A DNA stretch of 64,000 nt from an uncultured Actinomycetes bacterium (GTDB lineage: Bacteria > Actinomycetota > Actinomycetes > Nanopelagicales > Nanopelagicaceae): contig CAIKKN010000029.1 in assembly GCA_903827945.1 (NCBI GenBank), positions 42,401 through 106,400 on the forward strand, given 5' to 3'. How positions within the stretch are numbered: the stretch's first letter is position 1; every line of letters begins with the position of its first letter. A model generated the notes under the pieces. The model was not told where the DNA came from, ran no database searches, and saw only the letters and a list, made by a program, of their open reading frames with translations. Of this stretch, positions 27,813 to 36,533 are shown piece after piece. The position numbers and the translations under genes were made by a program.

Positions 27813-27818
27813 TAAGAT
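27813..27818 (+). promoter_or_regulatory. -10 element of leaderless aconitase gene
   Basis: TAAGAT, 6 bases before the ATG at 27825; the bases between carry no Shine-Dalgarno sequence. Confidence 0.55.
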
Positions 27819-27824
27819 TGGGGC

Positions 27825-30479
27825 ATGAGCAAGAATTCCTTCAACGCAAAATCCAACATCGAAGTTCACGGCAAGAATTATGAAATCTTCGATATTACCG
27901 GGGTTGAAGGTTCACAAAACCTTCCATTTAGCCTGAAAGTCTTACTCGAAAATTTACTTCGCACTGAAGACGGCGCGAATATCACCGCATCTCAAATTCA
28001 AGCACTTGCGCAGTGGGATCCAACTGTTGAGCCAGACACGGAAATCCAATTCACTCCAGCGCGCGTAATAATGCAGGATTTCACCGGAGTGCCTTGCATC
28101 GTAGATCTTGCGACAATGCGTGAAGCAATTGCTGATCTTGGGGGAGACCCAACAAAGGTTAATCCTCTTGCTCCAGCTGAACTAGTGATCGACCACTCGG
28201 TGATCGCCGATGTATTTGGCACAAAGACGGCTTTTGAAGAAAACACTGACATTGAGTATCAACGAAACCGTGAGCGCTATCGTTTCTTGCGTTGGGGACA
28301 AACCGCATTTGATGAATTCAAAGTGGTTCCGCCTGGGACAGGAATTGTTCATCAGGTAAATATTGAATTTCTCGCTAGAGTTGTAATGACGCGTATGGTT
28401 GATGGCGTTCTTCGCGCTTATCCAGATACTGTCGTTGGTACAGACTCTCACACAACAATGGTTAACGGACTTGGAGTTCTTGGTTGGGGAGTGGGTGGTA
28501 TCGAAGCTGAAGCTGCTCTTCTCGGGCAACCTGTTTCCATGCTGATTCCTCGCGTTGTTGGATTCAAATTGAAGGGCTCCCTCCCAAGTGGCACCACTGC
28601 TACTGATCTTGTTCTAACAATTACCGAATCACTTCGCAAACATGGAGTAGTCGGAAAATTTGTCGAGTTTTACGGTGAAGGTGTATCTGCTCTTCCAATG
28701 GCTAATCGTTCTGCAATTGGAAATATGTCTCCTGAATATGGATCAACATGCGCAATATTCCCAATTGACGAAGAAACTCTGAAATATCTTGAATTAACTG
28801 GCCGCACCCAAGAGCAAATTGATCTCGTTGAACAATATTCAAAGCGAAACGGTTTGTGGCATGACCCGTCTATTGAGCCACGTTTCTCTGAATATGTGGA
28901 GCTAGATCTAGCTACGGTTGTTCCTTCAATCTCGGGACCAAAACGTCCTCAAGATCGCATTTCCCTTAACAAAGCAAAGAGCGCCTACCAGACGATTGTT
29001 CCGACTTATTATTCAGATAAGACTAATAAAAGTGCGGTTCCAGTTTCTGTTCGGGGTTCTGAGACAAGTGTCGCAAATGGCGCTGTTGTAATTGCATCCA
29101 TAACTTCTTGCACAAACACTTCAAACCCTTCTGTAATGCTAGGTGCAGCGCTCCTTGCCAAGAAAGCGGTGGAAAAGGGCTTAAAAGCAAAGCCTTGGGT
29201 AAAGACAACCCTTGCTCCGGGATCAAAAGTCGTCACGGACTATTACGACAAGGCCGGGCTCACAACGTATATGGAGCAACTTGGCTTCAACTTAGTTGGC
29301 TATGGCTGCGTAACATGCATCGGAAACTCAGGGCCACTTCCTGCAGAAATTTCAAAAGCGATTAACGAAAATGACTTGGCAGTTACTGCAGTTCTTTCTG
29401 GAAATCGAAACTTTGAGGGGCGCATTAGCCCAGATATCAAAATGAACTATTTGGCCTCGCCTCCGCTAGTTGTTGCCTACGCAATTGCTGGATCCATGAA
29501 TCATGATTTTGATACGGACGCGCTTGGTAAAGATCAAAATGGAAATGATGTTTTCCTCAAGGATATTTGGCCAACGAGTGAAGAGATTGATGCAGTAGTC
29601 GCATCATCGATTTCTTCTGAGATGTTCAAAAAAGATTATGCAACTGTCTTTGATGGCGATCTTCGTTGGAAGTCCCTTGATACCCCAACAGGCAAGACTT
29701 TTGAATGGGATCCAAAGTCCACCTACGTTCGCAAACCTCCATACTTTGAAGGAATGCCTCGTCAGCCAAAGGACGTCGTCGATATCTCTGGAGCTCGCGT
29801 ACTTGCAGTACTTGGCGACTCAATTACTACAGACCACATTTCTCCTGCTGGAAACATTAAGGCTGATTCACCAGCTGGTAAATATTTGGCAGAACACGGA
29901 ATCGAACGTATCGATTTCAACTCCTATGGTTCTCGACGTGGTAATCATGAAGTGATGATTCGTGGAACTTTTGCAAATATTCGCTTGAAGAATCTTTTGT
30001 TGAACGACGTTTCGGGAGGATTCACACGTGACTTCCTAAACAACGGAGAACAATCGACCATCTATGACGCATCCATGAATTATCAAGCACATGGTGTTCC
30101 TCTGATGATTCTTGCTGGAAAAGAATACGGATCAGGATCTTCTCGTGACTGGGCTGCAAAGGGCACAGCGCTTCTCGGAGTTCGCGCAGTAATTGCAGAA
30201 TCATTCGAACGCATTCACCGTTCAAATCTTATTGGAATGGGCGTTCTGCCTCTTCAATTCCTTGATGGAGAAAGCGCTTCAACCCTTGGTCTAAGCGGTG
30301 AAGAAGTATTTTCAATTTCTGGAATTACTGAACTCAATGGCGGATCTACGCCAAAAACCGTAACCGTGAGCACCGGGACCAAAACATTCCAAGCTCGCGT
30401 ACGCATTGATACACCTGGTGAAGCGGATTACTACCGTCACGGTGGAATCATGCAATACGTTTTGCGTAACCTGCTCTAG
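27825..30479 (+). CDS. acnA: Aconitate hydratase (AcnA/IRP type)
   Basis: Interconverts citrate and isocitrate in the TCA cycle with a [4Fe-4S] cluster. The 884-residue protein has the expected length. It shows [21 protein letters not shown], the cluster ligands in [13 protein letters not shown] and [10 protein letters not shown], and the C-terminal swivel domain from about residue 660. That domain includes [14 protein letters not shown] and the substrate-binding [15 protein letters not shown]. Its stop codon overlaps the dxs -10 element. Confidence 0.97.
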   Translation: MSKNSFNAKSNIEVHGKNYEIFDITGVEGSQNLPFSLKVLLENLLRTEDGANITASQIQALAQWDPTVEPDTEIQFTPARVIMQDFTGVPCIVDLATMREAIADLGGDPTKVNPLAPAELVIDHSVIADVFGTKTAFEENTDIEYQRNRERYRFLRWGQTAFDEFKVVPPGTGIVHQVNIEFLARVVMTRMVDGVLRAYPDTVVGTDSHTTMVNGLGVLGWGVGGIEAEAALLGQPVSMLIPRVVGFKLKGSLPSGTTATDLVLTITESLRKHGVVGKFVEFYGEGVSALPMANRSAIGNMSPEYGSTCAIFPIDEETLKYLELTGRTQEQIDLVEQYSKRNGLWHDPSIEPRFSEYVELDLATVVPSISGPKRPQDRISLNKAKSAYQTIVPTYYSDKTNKSAVPVSVRGSETSVANGAVVIASITSCTNTSNPSVMLGAALLAKKAVEKGLKAKPWVKTTLAPGSKVVTDYYDKAGLTTYMEQLGFNLVGYGCVTCIGNSGPLPAEISKAINENDLAVTAVLSGNRNFEGRISPDIKMNYLASPPLVVAYAIAGSMNHDFDTDALGKDQNGNDVFLKDIWPTSEEIDAVVASSISSEMFKKDYATVFDGDLRWKSLDTPTGKTFEWDPKSTYVRKPPYFEGMPRQPKDVVDISGARVLAVLGDSITTDHISPAGNIKADSPAGKYLAEHGIERIDFNSYGSRRGNHEVMIRGTFANIRLKNLLLNDVSGGFTRDFLNNGEQSTIYDASMNYQAHGVPLMILAGKEYGSGSSRDWAAKGTALLGVRAVIAESFERIHRSNLIGMGVLPLQFLDGESASTLGLSGEEVFSISGITELNGGSTPKTVTVSTGTKTFQARVRIDTPGEADYYRHGGIMQYVLRNLL

Positions 30480-30482
30480 AAT
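30477..30482 (+). promoter_or_regulatory. -10 element of leaderless dxs, overlapping the acnA stop codon
   Basis: TAGAAT uses the acnA TAG stop as its first three bases and lies 6 bases before the dxs ATG at 30489. Confidence 0.5.
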
Positions 30483-30488
30483 TCACAA

Positions 30489-32402
30489 ATGCTTGAATCA
30501 ATCCGCAGCGCTAGCGATCTCCAGGGTCTAAGCCATGCTCAGCTGGATTCTCTCGCTGCTGAAATTCGAGAATTCCTTGTTCAGAAAGTCTCGAAAACTG
30601 GTGGTCACCTTGGCCCAAATCTTGGAGTCGTTGAGTTAACAATCGCCATGCATCGAGTATTCAACTCACCTCGGGATGTTTTACTTTTCGATACTGGCCA
30701 TCAATCCTACGTACATAAAATTCTGACAGGCCGTGCAGGGGAATTCGACAAACTTCGCCAACGTGGAGGAATTTCGGGTTACCCAAATCGTCGCGAGAGC
30801 GACCACGATGTCATAGAAAACTCACACGCCTCAGGCGCTCTTTCATGGGCGGATGGAATCGCAAAGGCATTCACCATAAAAGGTGAGAGTGATCGAAAAG
30901 TTGTTTGCTTAGTCGGCGATGGTTCGCTGACTGGTGGAATGGCCTGGGAGGCTCTCAACAACATTGCGGCGAGTGAGAACTTGCCACTTGTAATTGTTGT
31001 AAATGACAACGAACGTTCATACTCTCCAACAATTGGTGGAATTTCCACCTACCTCTCAACTCTTCGCACCACGAGTGGATACGAAAAATTCCTTGACTGG
31101 GGCAAAGGCGTTTTAGAACGCACGCCGCTTGTGGGGCAACCAATTTATGAGACTTTGCATGGAGTTAAAAAGGGAATTAAAGACATTGTTGCACCGCAAG
31201 GCATGTTTGAAGATCTAGGTTTGAAATATCTTGGGCCTATCGATGGACACAACATCGCAGCAGTCGAAGAGGCTCTCAACCATGCTAAAACTTTTGGACA
31301 TCCCGTTTTGGTTCACGTTATCACCGAGAAGGGGCGCGGCCATGCGCCAGCAATCCAAGATGAAGCTGAAAAGTTCCATGCAGTTGGTGTGGTCGATCCC
31401 GAGACTGGCGCTCCGCTCTCAAAGTCAGCAACAAGCTGGACAAATGTCTTCGCTAAAGAGCTCGTGGAGATTGGAAAGTCTCGAAAGGATATCGTCGCCA
31501 TAACTGCGGCGATGCTTGGGCCAACTGGATTGGATCAATTTCAGAAAGAATTTCCCGAGAGAACTTTCGATGTTGGAATTGCAGAACAGCACGCAGTTAC
31601 CTCCGCCGCCGGCATGGCTTATGCAGGCTTGCATCCCGTCGTTGCTGTTTACTCGACATTTTTGAACAGAGCCTTTGATCAGATGCTCCTCGACGTTGCG
31701 TTGCATAAAGCAGGAGTTACTTTTGTACTTGACCGCGCCGGGGTCACTGGTGATGACGGACCTTCCCATCACGGAATTTGGGATTTAGCGCTTACCGGCT
31801 TGGTTCCGGGAATGCATGTAGCTGCGCCACGAGACGGTGCGCGGCTTAAGGAAGTGTTGAATGAAGCGGTAGAGATTTCAAATGCACCATCAATGGTTCG
31901 CTTCCCTAAAGGTCCAGTCACCTCCGATATTCCTGCATTTGAACGTCGCGACGGGATTGATGTGCTCTACCGAGGTGAGAGCGCAGATGTTCTTTTAATT
32001 AGCGTTGGAGCAATGGCAACCATCGCCGTCGAGGCAGCTTCGCAGGCTTATCGCGAAGGAGTTGGAGTCACTGTTATCGATCCTCGTTGGGTAAAGCCAC
32101 TTCCGCGATCACTCGCCACAATGGCGCAGCGTTACACATCCGTTGTTGTTATTGAAGACGGAATTAAACACGGCGGTATCGCAAGTTCGATTTCCGAACT
32201 CTTGACTCAAGAGGGGATTGATTTACCAGTTCATTCCATCGGGGTACCACTTGAATTTATTGAGCACAGCAAACGTCAAGAGATTCTAAATGACTTGGGA
32301 ATCACCGTTCAAAATATTGCGCGATCACTTGTTGGTTGGAGCAGCTCGGCTAAGTTTGAGGAAGTGAAGCAACTCCAGCAGGATGAAAACGTTGACCGGT
32401 AA
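30489..32402 (+). CDS. dxs: 1-deoxy-D-xylulose-5-phosphate synthase
   Basis: First step of the MEP isoprenoid pathway: condenses pyruvate and glyceraldehyde 3-phosphate using thiamine pyrophosphate. The 637-residue protein has GGHLGPNLGVVELT, DTGHQSYVHKILTGR, the ThDP motif GDGSLTGGMAWEALNN, and in the second half FDVGIAEQHAVTSAAGMA and DRAGVTGDDGPSHHG. The last 53 bases overlap the convergent fadB-like gene. Confidence 0.97.
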   Translation: MLESIRSASDLQGLSHAQLDSLAAEIREFLVQKVSKTGGHLGPNLGVVELTIAMHRVFNSPRDVLLFDTGHQSYVHKILTGRAGEFDKLRQRGGISGYPNRRESDHDVIENSHASGALSWADGIAKAFTIKGESDRKVVCLVGDGSLTGGMAWEALNNIAASENLPLVIVVNDNERSYSPTIGGISTYLSTLRTTSGYEKFLDWGKGVLERTPLVGQPIYETLHGVKKGIKDIVAPQGMFEDLGLKYLGPIDGHNIAAVEEALNHAKTFGHPVLVHVITEKGRGHAPAIQDEAEKFHAVGVVDPETGAPLSKSATSWTNVFAKELVEIGKSRKDIVAITAAMLGPTGLDQFQKEFPERTFDVGIAEQHAVTSAAGMAYAGLHPVVAVYSTFLNRAFDQMLLDVALHKAGVTFVLDRAGVTGDDGPSHHGIWDLALTGLVPGMHVAAPRDGARLKEVLNEAVEISNAPSMVRFPKGPVTSDIPAFERRDGIDVLYRGESADVLLISVGAMATIAVEAASQAYREGVGVTVIDPRWVKPLPRSLATMAQRYTSVVVIEDGIKHGGIASSISELLTQEGIDLPVHSIGVPLEFIEHSKRQEILNDLGITVQNIARSLVGWSSSAKFEEVKQLQQDENVDR

Positions 32403-34452
32403 CTTCTTCGCTTAATCCCTCACGGTCTAGGTAAGGCAATATTCCACCAAGGTGCATTGGCCATCCCGAACCAAGAAGCATGCAGATATCAATTTCTGCG
32501 GGCGTTGATACAACTCCTTCATCCAACATCATGCGAGCCTCTTGTGCGAGAGCTTTAAGAGCACGGATACGGACTTCTTCGGCTGTAGATGGGGTGGATC
32601 CTTTTTCAACGAGAGCAAGTGCGTCTGGATTTGGAATTCGTTTTCCATCTGAATCCTTGATGTAGAAAGTTCGCACACCTTTTTCGACAAATCGTTTCAT
32701 CGTGGGGGAGATGCGATAACGCTCACCCAGGTTATGGTGGAGCGTTTCTGCCACATGAAGCGCTACTCCCGGACCGACAAGCCCAAGAAGTTCTAGTGAA
32801 GTCATGGGAAGCCCCAGTGGCTTCATTGCGATATCAGCAACGTCGTACGGCGTGCCTTCGTCGATGGCGTCTGTAATTTCTCCCATAAATCGGGTCAGCA
32901 ATCTATTCACGACGAAAGCGGGTGCATCCTTCACGATTACCATCGTCTTTTTCAATTCTTTTCCAATCGAAATTGCAGTTGCAGTCGTTGCATCATCTGT
33001 CTGGGGAGTGCGAGCAACTTCAAGAAGTGGCATGAGCGCCACTGGATTGAAGAAATGGAACCCAATCACGCGCTCGGGATGCTTTAAGCCAGTCGACATT
33101 TTCTCCACTGAAAGGGAGGAAGTGTTAGTGGCGAGGACGCATTCTTCTGAAACGATTCCTTCAAGTTCAGCAAAGAGTTTCTGCTTGAGTGAAAGTTCTT
33201 CAAAGATAGCTTCAATGATGAAATTGCAATCCGCGTAGGCAGACTTTGATGTCGAGCCACTAACCAAGGAAACGAGTCGCGCTGCTGCTTCTTCCGTGAG
33301 TCGGCGCTTTTCTACCATCTTATTGATCTCTGAATGGATGTATGCGATTCCCTTATCCACGCGTTCTTGATCTAAATCAGTAATTACGACGGGGACTTTA
33401 AGGTTTCTCAAAATAATGAGAGCAAGTTGGGAAGCCATAAGCCCAGCACCCACAACTCCAACCTTTGTAACTTTACGAGCAAGTGCGGGTTTTGGAGCGC
33501 CCTCGACTTTCTTTCGCTTTTTCGCAATCAGATTGAAGGAGTAAAGAGATGCACGAAGAGCGTTGCTCATAGTGAGATCTGCAAGAGCTTGATCTTCTGC
33601 ATCGAAGCCTTGACTCAGAGAATTTGTCTGGGCCGCCGCGATGAGGTCTAAAGCCTTCATAGGAGAAGGTAATTCTGCGCCGCCATATTTCTTGACCATT
33701 GCTGCTCGGCCAGTTGCAATGGCGCTGTTCCACGATTCGGATTCTTTGGTGAAATCTTTTCTTTCGACTATTTTCTTACCGGAAAGTACCTGCGCCGCAA
33801 AGGCCATCGAATTTTCAAGAAAATCTGAAGGGGCAAACACAGCATCAACAACACCGAGTGAGAGAGCGTCTTTTGATTTCATCATTGTGTTGTTGTTTAG
33901 TGCGTTTAACATAATGACTTGCACGGCGTTCGTTGGACCGATGAGCTTTGGAAGAATGGTTGCCCCACCCCAGCCAGGAACAAGGCCGAGGAAAACCTCT
34001 GGCAATCCTGTGAAAGCAGTTGCTGAAAGAGTTCTGTAATGACAGTGGAGTCCAACTTCTAAGCCACCGCCAAGGGCAAGACCGTTGATGAATGCAAAAG
34101 TTGGTTTCCGGCTCTCTCCAAGACGGCGGAAAACATCGTGCCCAAGCTTTCCAACAGCGAGGGCTTGTTCACGCTGACTGAGCATGGAGAGTGCGGATAA
34201 ATCTGCGCCGGCAGCAAAGATAAATGGCTTTCCTGTAATTGCAATTGCTTCTGCCGCGCTGTCTTGCGCTGCAGTAATCGCCTCGTTGAGTTTTTCAAGA
34301 GATGTGGGTCCAAATGTATTTGGACGCGTGTGATCTAAGCCGTTATCAAGAGTTATGAGGGCAAGTGAGCCCTTATGGCCAAAAGGCGTGAGGTCGACAA
34401 GGCGAAGGAGTGCTTGCGTAACAACTTCATCGGGGTTGGTGATGTTTACCAT
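32350..34452 (-). CDS. fadB: Multifunctional 3-hydroxyacyl-CoA dehydrogenase / enoyl-CoA hydratase (FadB-type)
   Basis: Carries the hydration and NAD-dependent oxidation steps of fatty-acid beta-oxidation. The 700-residue protein has an N-terminal crotonase domain (about 1-280) with GGGLEVGLHCHYR and LPEVFLGLVPGWGG. Two acidic residues there are the likely catalytic glutamates. The dehydrogenase domain starts with VGVVGAGLMASQ near residue 330, followed by NTSSLSVEKMS, GFHFFNPVALMPLLEV and a duplicated C-terminal helical domain. It follows the thiolase gene with a one-base overlap (TAATG), forming a fadAB pair. Its 3' end overlaps dxs. Confidence 0.92.
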   Translation of the reverse strand: MVNITNPDEVVTQALLRLVDLTPFGHKGSLALITLDNGLDHTRPNTFGPTSLEKLNEAITAAQDSAAEAIAITGKPFIFAAGADLSALSMLSQREQALAVGKLGHDVFRRLGESRKPTFAFINGLALGGGLEVGLHCHYRTLSATAFTGLPEVFLGLVPGWGGATILPKLIGPTNAVQVIMLNALNNNTMMKSKDALSLGVVDAVFAPSDFLENSMAFAAQVLSGKKIVERKDFTKESESWNSAIATGRAAMVKKYGGAELPSPMKALDLIAAAQTNSLSQGFDAEDQALADLTMSNALRASLYSFNLIAKKRKKVEGAPKPALARKVTKVGVVGAGLMASQLALIILRNLKVPVVITDLDQERVDKGIAYIHSEINKMVEKRRLTEEAAARLVSLVSGSTSKSAYADCNFIIEAIFEELSLKQKLFAELEGIVSEECVLATNTSSLSVEKMSTGLKHPERVIGFHFFNPVALMPLLEVARTPQTDDATTATAISIGKELKKTMVIVKDAPAFVVNRLLTRFMGEITDAIDEGTPYDVADIAMKPLGLPMTSLELLGLVGPGVALHVAETLHHNLGERYRISPTMKRFVEKGVRTFYIKDSDGKRIPNPDALALVEKGSTPSTAEEVRIRALKALAQEARMMLDEGVVSTPAEIDICMLLGSGWPMHLGGILPYLDREGLSEEVTGQRFHPAGVASLPQT

Positions 34453-35677
34453 TATTTGGAACCTTCCTTACCTTGAGAAAAATGCGGGTTCTCCCAGATA
34501 ACAGTTCCACCCATTCCCAATCCGATGCACATAGTGGTTATTCCATATTGAACTTCTGGGTGAAGTTCAAACCCACGAGCCAAGTTGAGCATGAGGCGAA
34601 TGCCAGAAGAAGCCAATGGATGTCCTACAGAAATTGCTCCGCCAAAAATGTTGACGCGACTATCGTCATCTGCAATTCCGAAGTGATCCAAAAATGAAAG
34701 TACTTGAACTGCAAAGGCTTCATTCACTTCAAAAAGCCCAATATCCTCAATCTTTAGCCCGGCTTTGTCGAGTGCTTTAATTGTGCTGGGAACGGGTCCA
34801 TAACCCATAATCTCTGGTTCGACTCCTGCAAAAGCAAATGAAACCATTTTTGCTTTTACAGTGAGTCCGAGTTCTTTTGCTTTTCCAGCCTTGCGATGAT
34901 TGCAGCAGTGGCGCCGTCATTGATGCCAGAGGAATTTCCAGCCGTTACGCGACCTGCAGCGCGGAATGGAGTCTTGAGTCCAGCGAGGCCTTCCATTGTT
35001 GTTGTAGGCCTAGGAGGCTCATCGACTGTTGCAATTCCATAACCTAATTCAATGTTGCGCACTGCTACGGGAATTAAATCTTTTTGGATTTCGCCCTTTT
35101 CATAAGCGGCTGCTGTCTTTTGTTGCGAGGAGAGCGCATATTTATCCGCACGCTCTTTTGTTAAGTGAGGGAATTTGTCGTGGAGTCTTTCTGCAGTAGA
35201 ACCCATCGCTAAAGCATCCTGGTCTACGAGCTTCTCTGCCAGGAATCGAGGGTTTGGATCTACCCCATCACCAATCGGGTGGTTACCCATATGTTCTACA
35301 CCGCCTGCAACGGCCACATCGTATGCACCAGCTGCAATTGCACTTGCAAGTGTTGTCACCGATGTCATGGCGCCTGCGCACCAGCGGTCAACTGAATAGC
35401 CAGGTACGGAATTTGGAATTCCTGCGAGCAATGAAGCGCTTCGTCCAAGGTTCATTCCTTGGTCACCAGTTTGTGTTGCGGCAGCGATGGCAACATCATC
35501 AATGAGAGAGGGGGAGAGTCTTGGATTTCGTTCCAATAAGCCGCGCAGAACTCGAACCATGATGTCGTCGGCTCGAGTGTTTACGTAGAGGCCACCAGAT
35601 TTACCAAATGGCGAACGTACGGCATCGACAAGGACTGGCTGGCTATCTCCGAGTGATTGCATGTGAGAGCGGGACAT
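34452..35677 (-). pseudogene. fadA: Acetyl-CoA acyltransferase (thiolase, FadA-type) interrupted by a -1 frameshift
   Basis: Releases acetyl-CoA in the last step of beta-oxidation. The gene reads as two pieces. The first (35677 to 34856, 273 residues) has the catalytic cysteine in VDRWCAGAM (Cys100) and ends at TAA soon after GRVTAGNSSGINDGATA. The second (in the -1 frame, stop at 34452) carries the rest, with VNEAFAVQVL, GGAISVGHPLASSG and the second cysteine in TTMCIGLGMGGT. Rejoined through residues KAKELGLTVKAK the two give a full-length thiolase of about 407 residues. Both parts look conserved, so this is either a very recent mutation, a one-base assembly error, or programmed frameshifting. 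fadB follows directly. Confidence 0.7.
34880..34886 (-). other. Slippery-type heptamer G GAA AAG at the thiolase frameshift
   Basis: On the minus strand the zero frame reads CTG GAA AAG CAA. The downstream half of the thiolase is open in the -1 frame from GCA, which begins at the last base of AAG. Slippage from AAG to AAA over the A-run would restore the protein. The zero-frame TAA follows 22 bases later. No strong downstream hairpin was evident by eye. Confidence 0.45.
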
Positions 35678-35709
35678 CTGAACACCTTCCGTATGAAGTT
35701 GCTAGAAGG

Positions 35710-35723
35710 TTACTCGTGAGTAA
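35710..35723. promoter_or_regulatory. Palindromic putative operator upstream of the fadAB operon
   Basis: TTACTC-GT-GAGTAA is a perfect 6-bp inverted repeat around a 2-base centre, 33 bases before the thiolase start. On the minus strand it overlaps the spacer between a possible -35 (TTCCCT) and -10 (TAACCT) that are 17 bases apart. A TetR- or GntR-type fatty-acid regulator is plausible; none is encoded nearby. Confidence 0.5.
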
Positions 35724-35735
35724 TGAAAAAGGGAA

Positions 35736-36461
35736 TTACTGAGAGACCGGAGTTTTGTGGCGCAATGAGTGCGTAAATGGCCTCAATGTGAGAATTAGGT
35801 AACCCAGAACTACGCACCAATTTAGCCATAGTCCGCGGGGAACCAGCCCGAAAGATTGCAGGTCAAGTAAGCCTTTGTGAAGAACGCTGCTGGCAACGAC
35901 GATGAGTGCGATGCCGCTATAAGTAAAGAATTTACCGAGGTTTAAGCGAACAGATCGCTTGTAAATTAAAATTCCTAAAGTCACTGAGAACGCAAGTCCT
36001 GCTATCAAGCCAATGGTTGGAGCTAGATTTGTTCCGACTGTTTTAAAACTTGCATAAAGAAAAATTGACGTTTCAAGTCCTTCGCGAGCAACGCTCAAAA
36101 AAGCAGTTGAAATCAAGCCAAATGTGCCCAATGCAACCGCTTGATCCATTTTTGAATGCAGTTCTTTGCTGATATTTCGAGCCGTTTTCTTCATCCAGAA
36201 AACCATCCATGTCACCAGCGTGACGGCTGCGATTGATGTAACACCGGCAAAAAGTTCTTCACCCGATGGTGAAAGTTCGCGAGAGGTAAAGGAAAGAAAT
36301 GCGCCAAAGCCGAGGCTTAACAAAAGAGCTAGACCAACACCGGTCCAAATAGAAGGCAGGGCCGAACGTCGGCCGGTCTTGGCTACATAGGCAAGCAATA
36401 TTCCGACAATCAGCGAGGCTTCGAGCCCTTCGCGAATAGCGATCAGAAAGGTGTTCAACAC
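35736..36461 (-). CDS. FTR1/EfeU family iron permease
   Basis: Seven-helix membrane permease that imports iron, in other bacteria as part of the EfeUOB system or with a ferroxidase. The 241-residue protein carries the two REGLE motifs expected of the family (REGLEASLIVG near residue 10 and REGLETSIFLY near residue 125). No EfeO or EfeB homologue is encoded next to it. The start is GTG with a leaderless -10 (TAGGCT) 6 bases upstream. An inverted repeat sits over the promoter and may be a metal-responsive operator. Confidence 0.9.
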   Translation of the reverse strand: MLNTFLIAIREGLEASLIVGILLAYVAKTGRRSALPSIWTGVGLALLLSLGFGAFLSFTSRELSPSGEELFAGVTSIAAVTLVTWMVFWMKKTARNISKELHSKMDQAVALGTFGLISTAFLSVAREGLETSIFLYASFKTVGTNLAPTIGLIAGLAFSVTLGILIYKRSVRLNLGKFFTYSGIALIVVASSVLHKGLLDLQSFGLVPRGLWLNWCVVLGYLILTLRPFTHSLRHKTPVSQ

Positions 36462-36467
36462 ATGAGG

Positions 36468-36473
36468 AGCCTA
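36468..36473 (-). promoter_or_regulatory. -10 element of leaderless FTR1 gene
   Basis: TAGGCT on the minus strand, 6 bases before the GTG at 36461. A TTGCGT about 18 bases further upstream could be the -35. Confidence 0.55.
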
Positions 36474-36487
36474 GAACTTAACTACTG

Positions 36488-36515
36488 AATTACGCAACTT
36501 TTATGTTGCGAAATT
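36488..36515. promoter_or_regulatory. 28-bp inverted repeat over the FTR1 promoter
   Basis: Arms of 11 bases (core CGCAAC and GTTGCG, flanked by AATT) are separated by TTTTAT, with one mismatch per arm. It lies between the RNase D-like stop and the FTR1 start and covers the likely -35. It has no T-tract on the minus strand, so an operator is more likely than a terminator. Confidence 0.5.
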
Positions 36516-36533
36516 CGTCACTTTTCACAGGGC

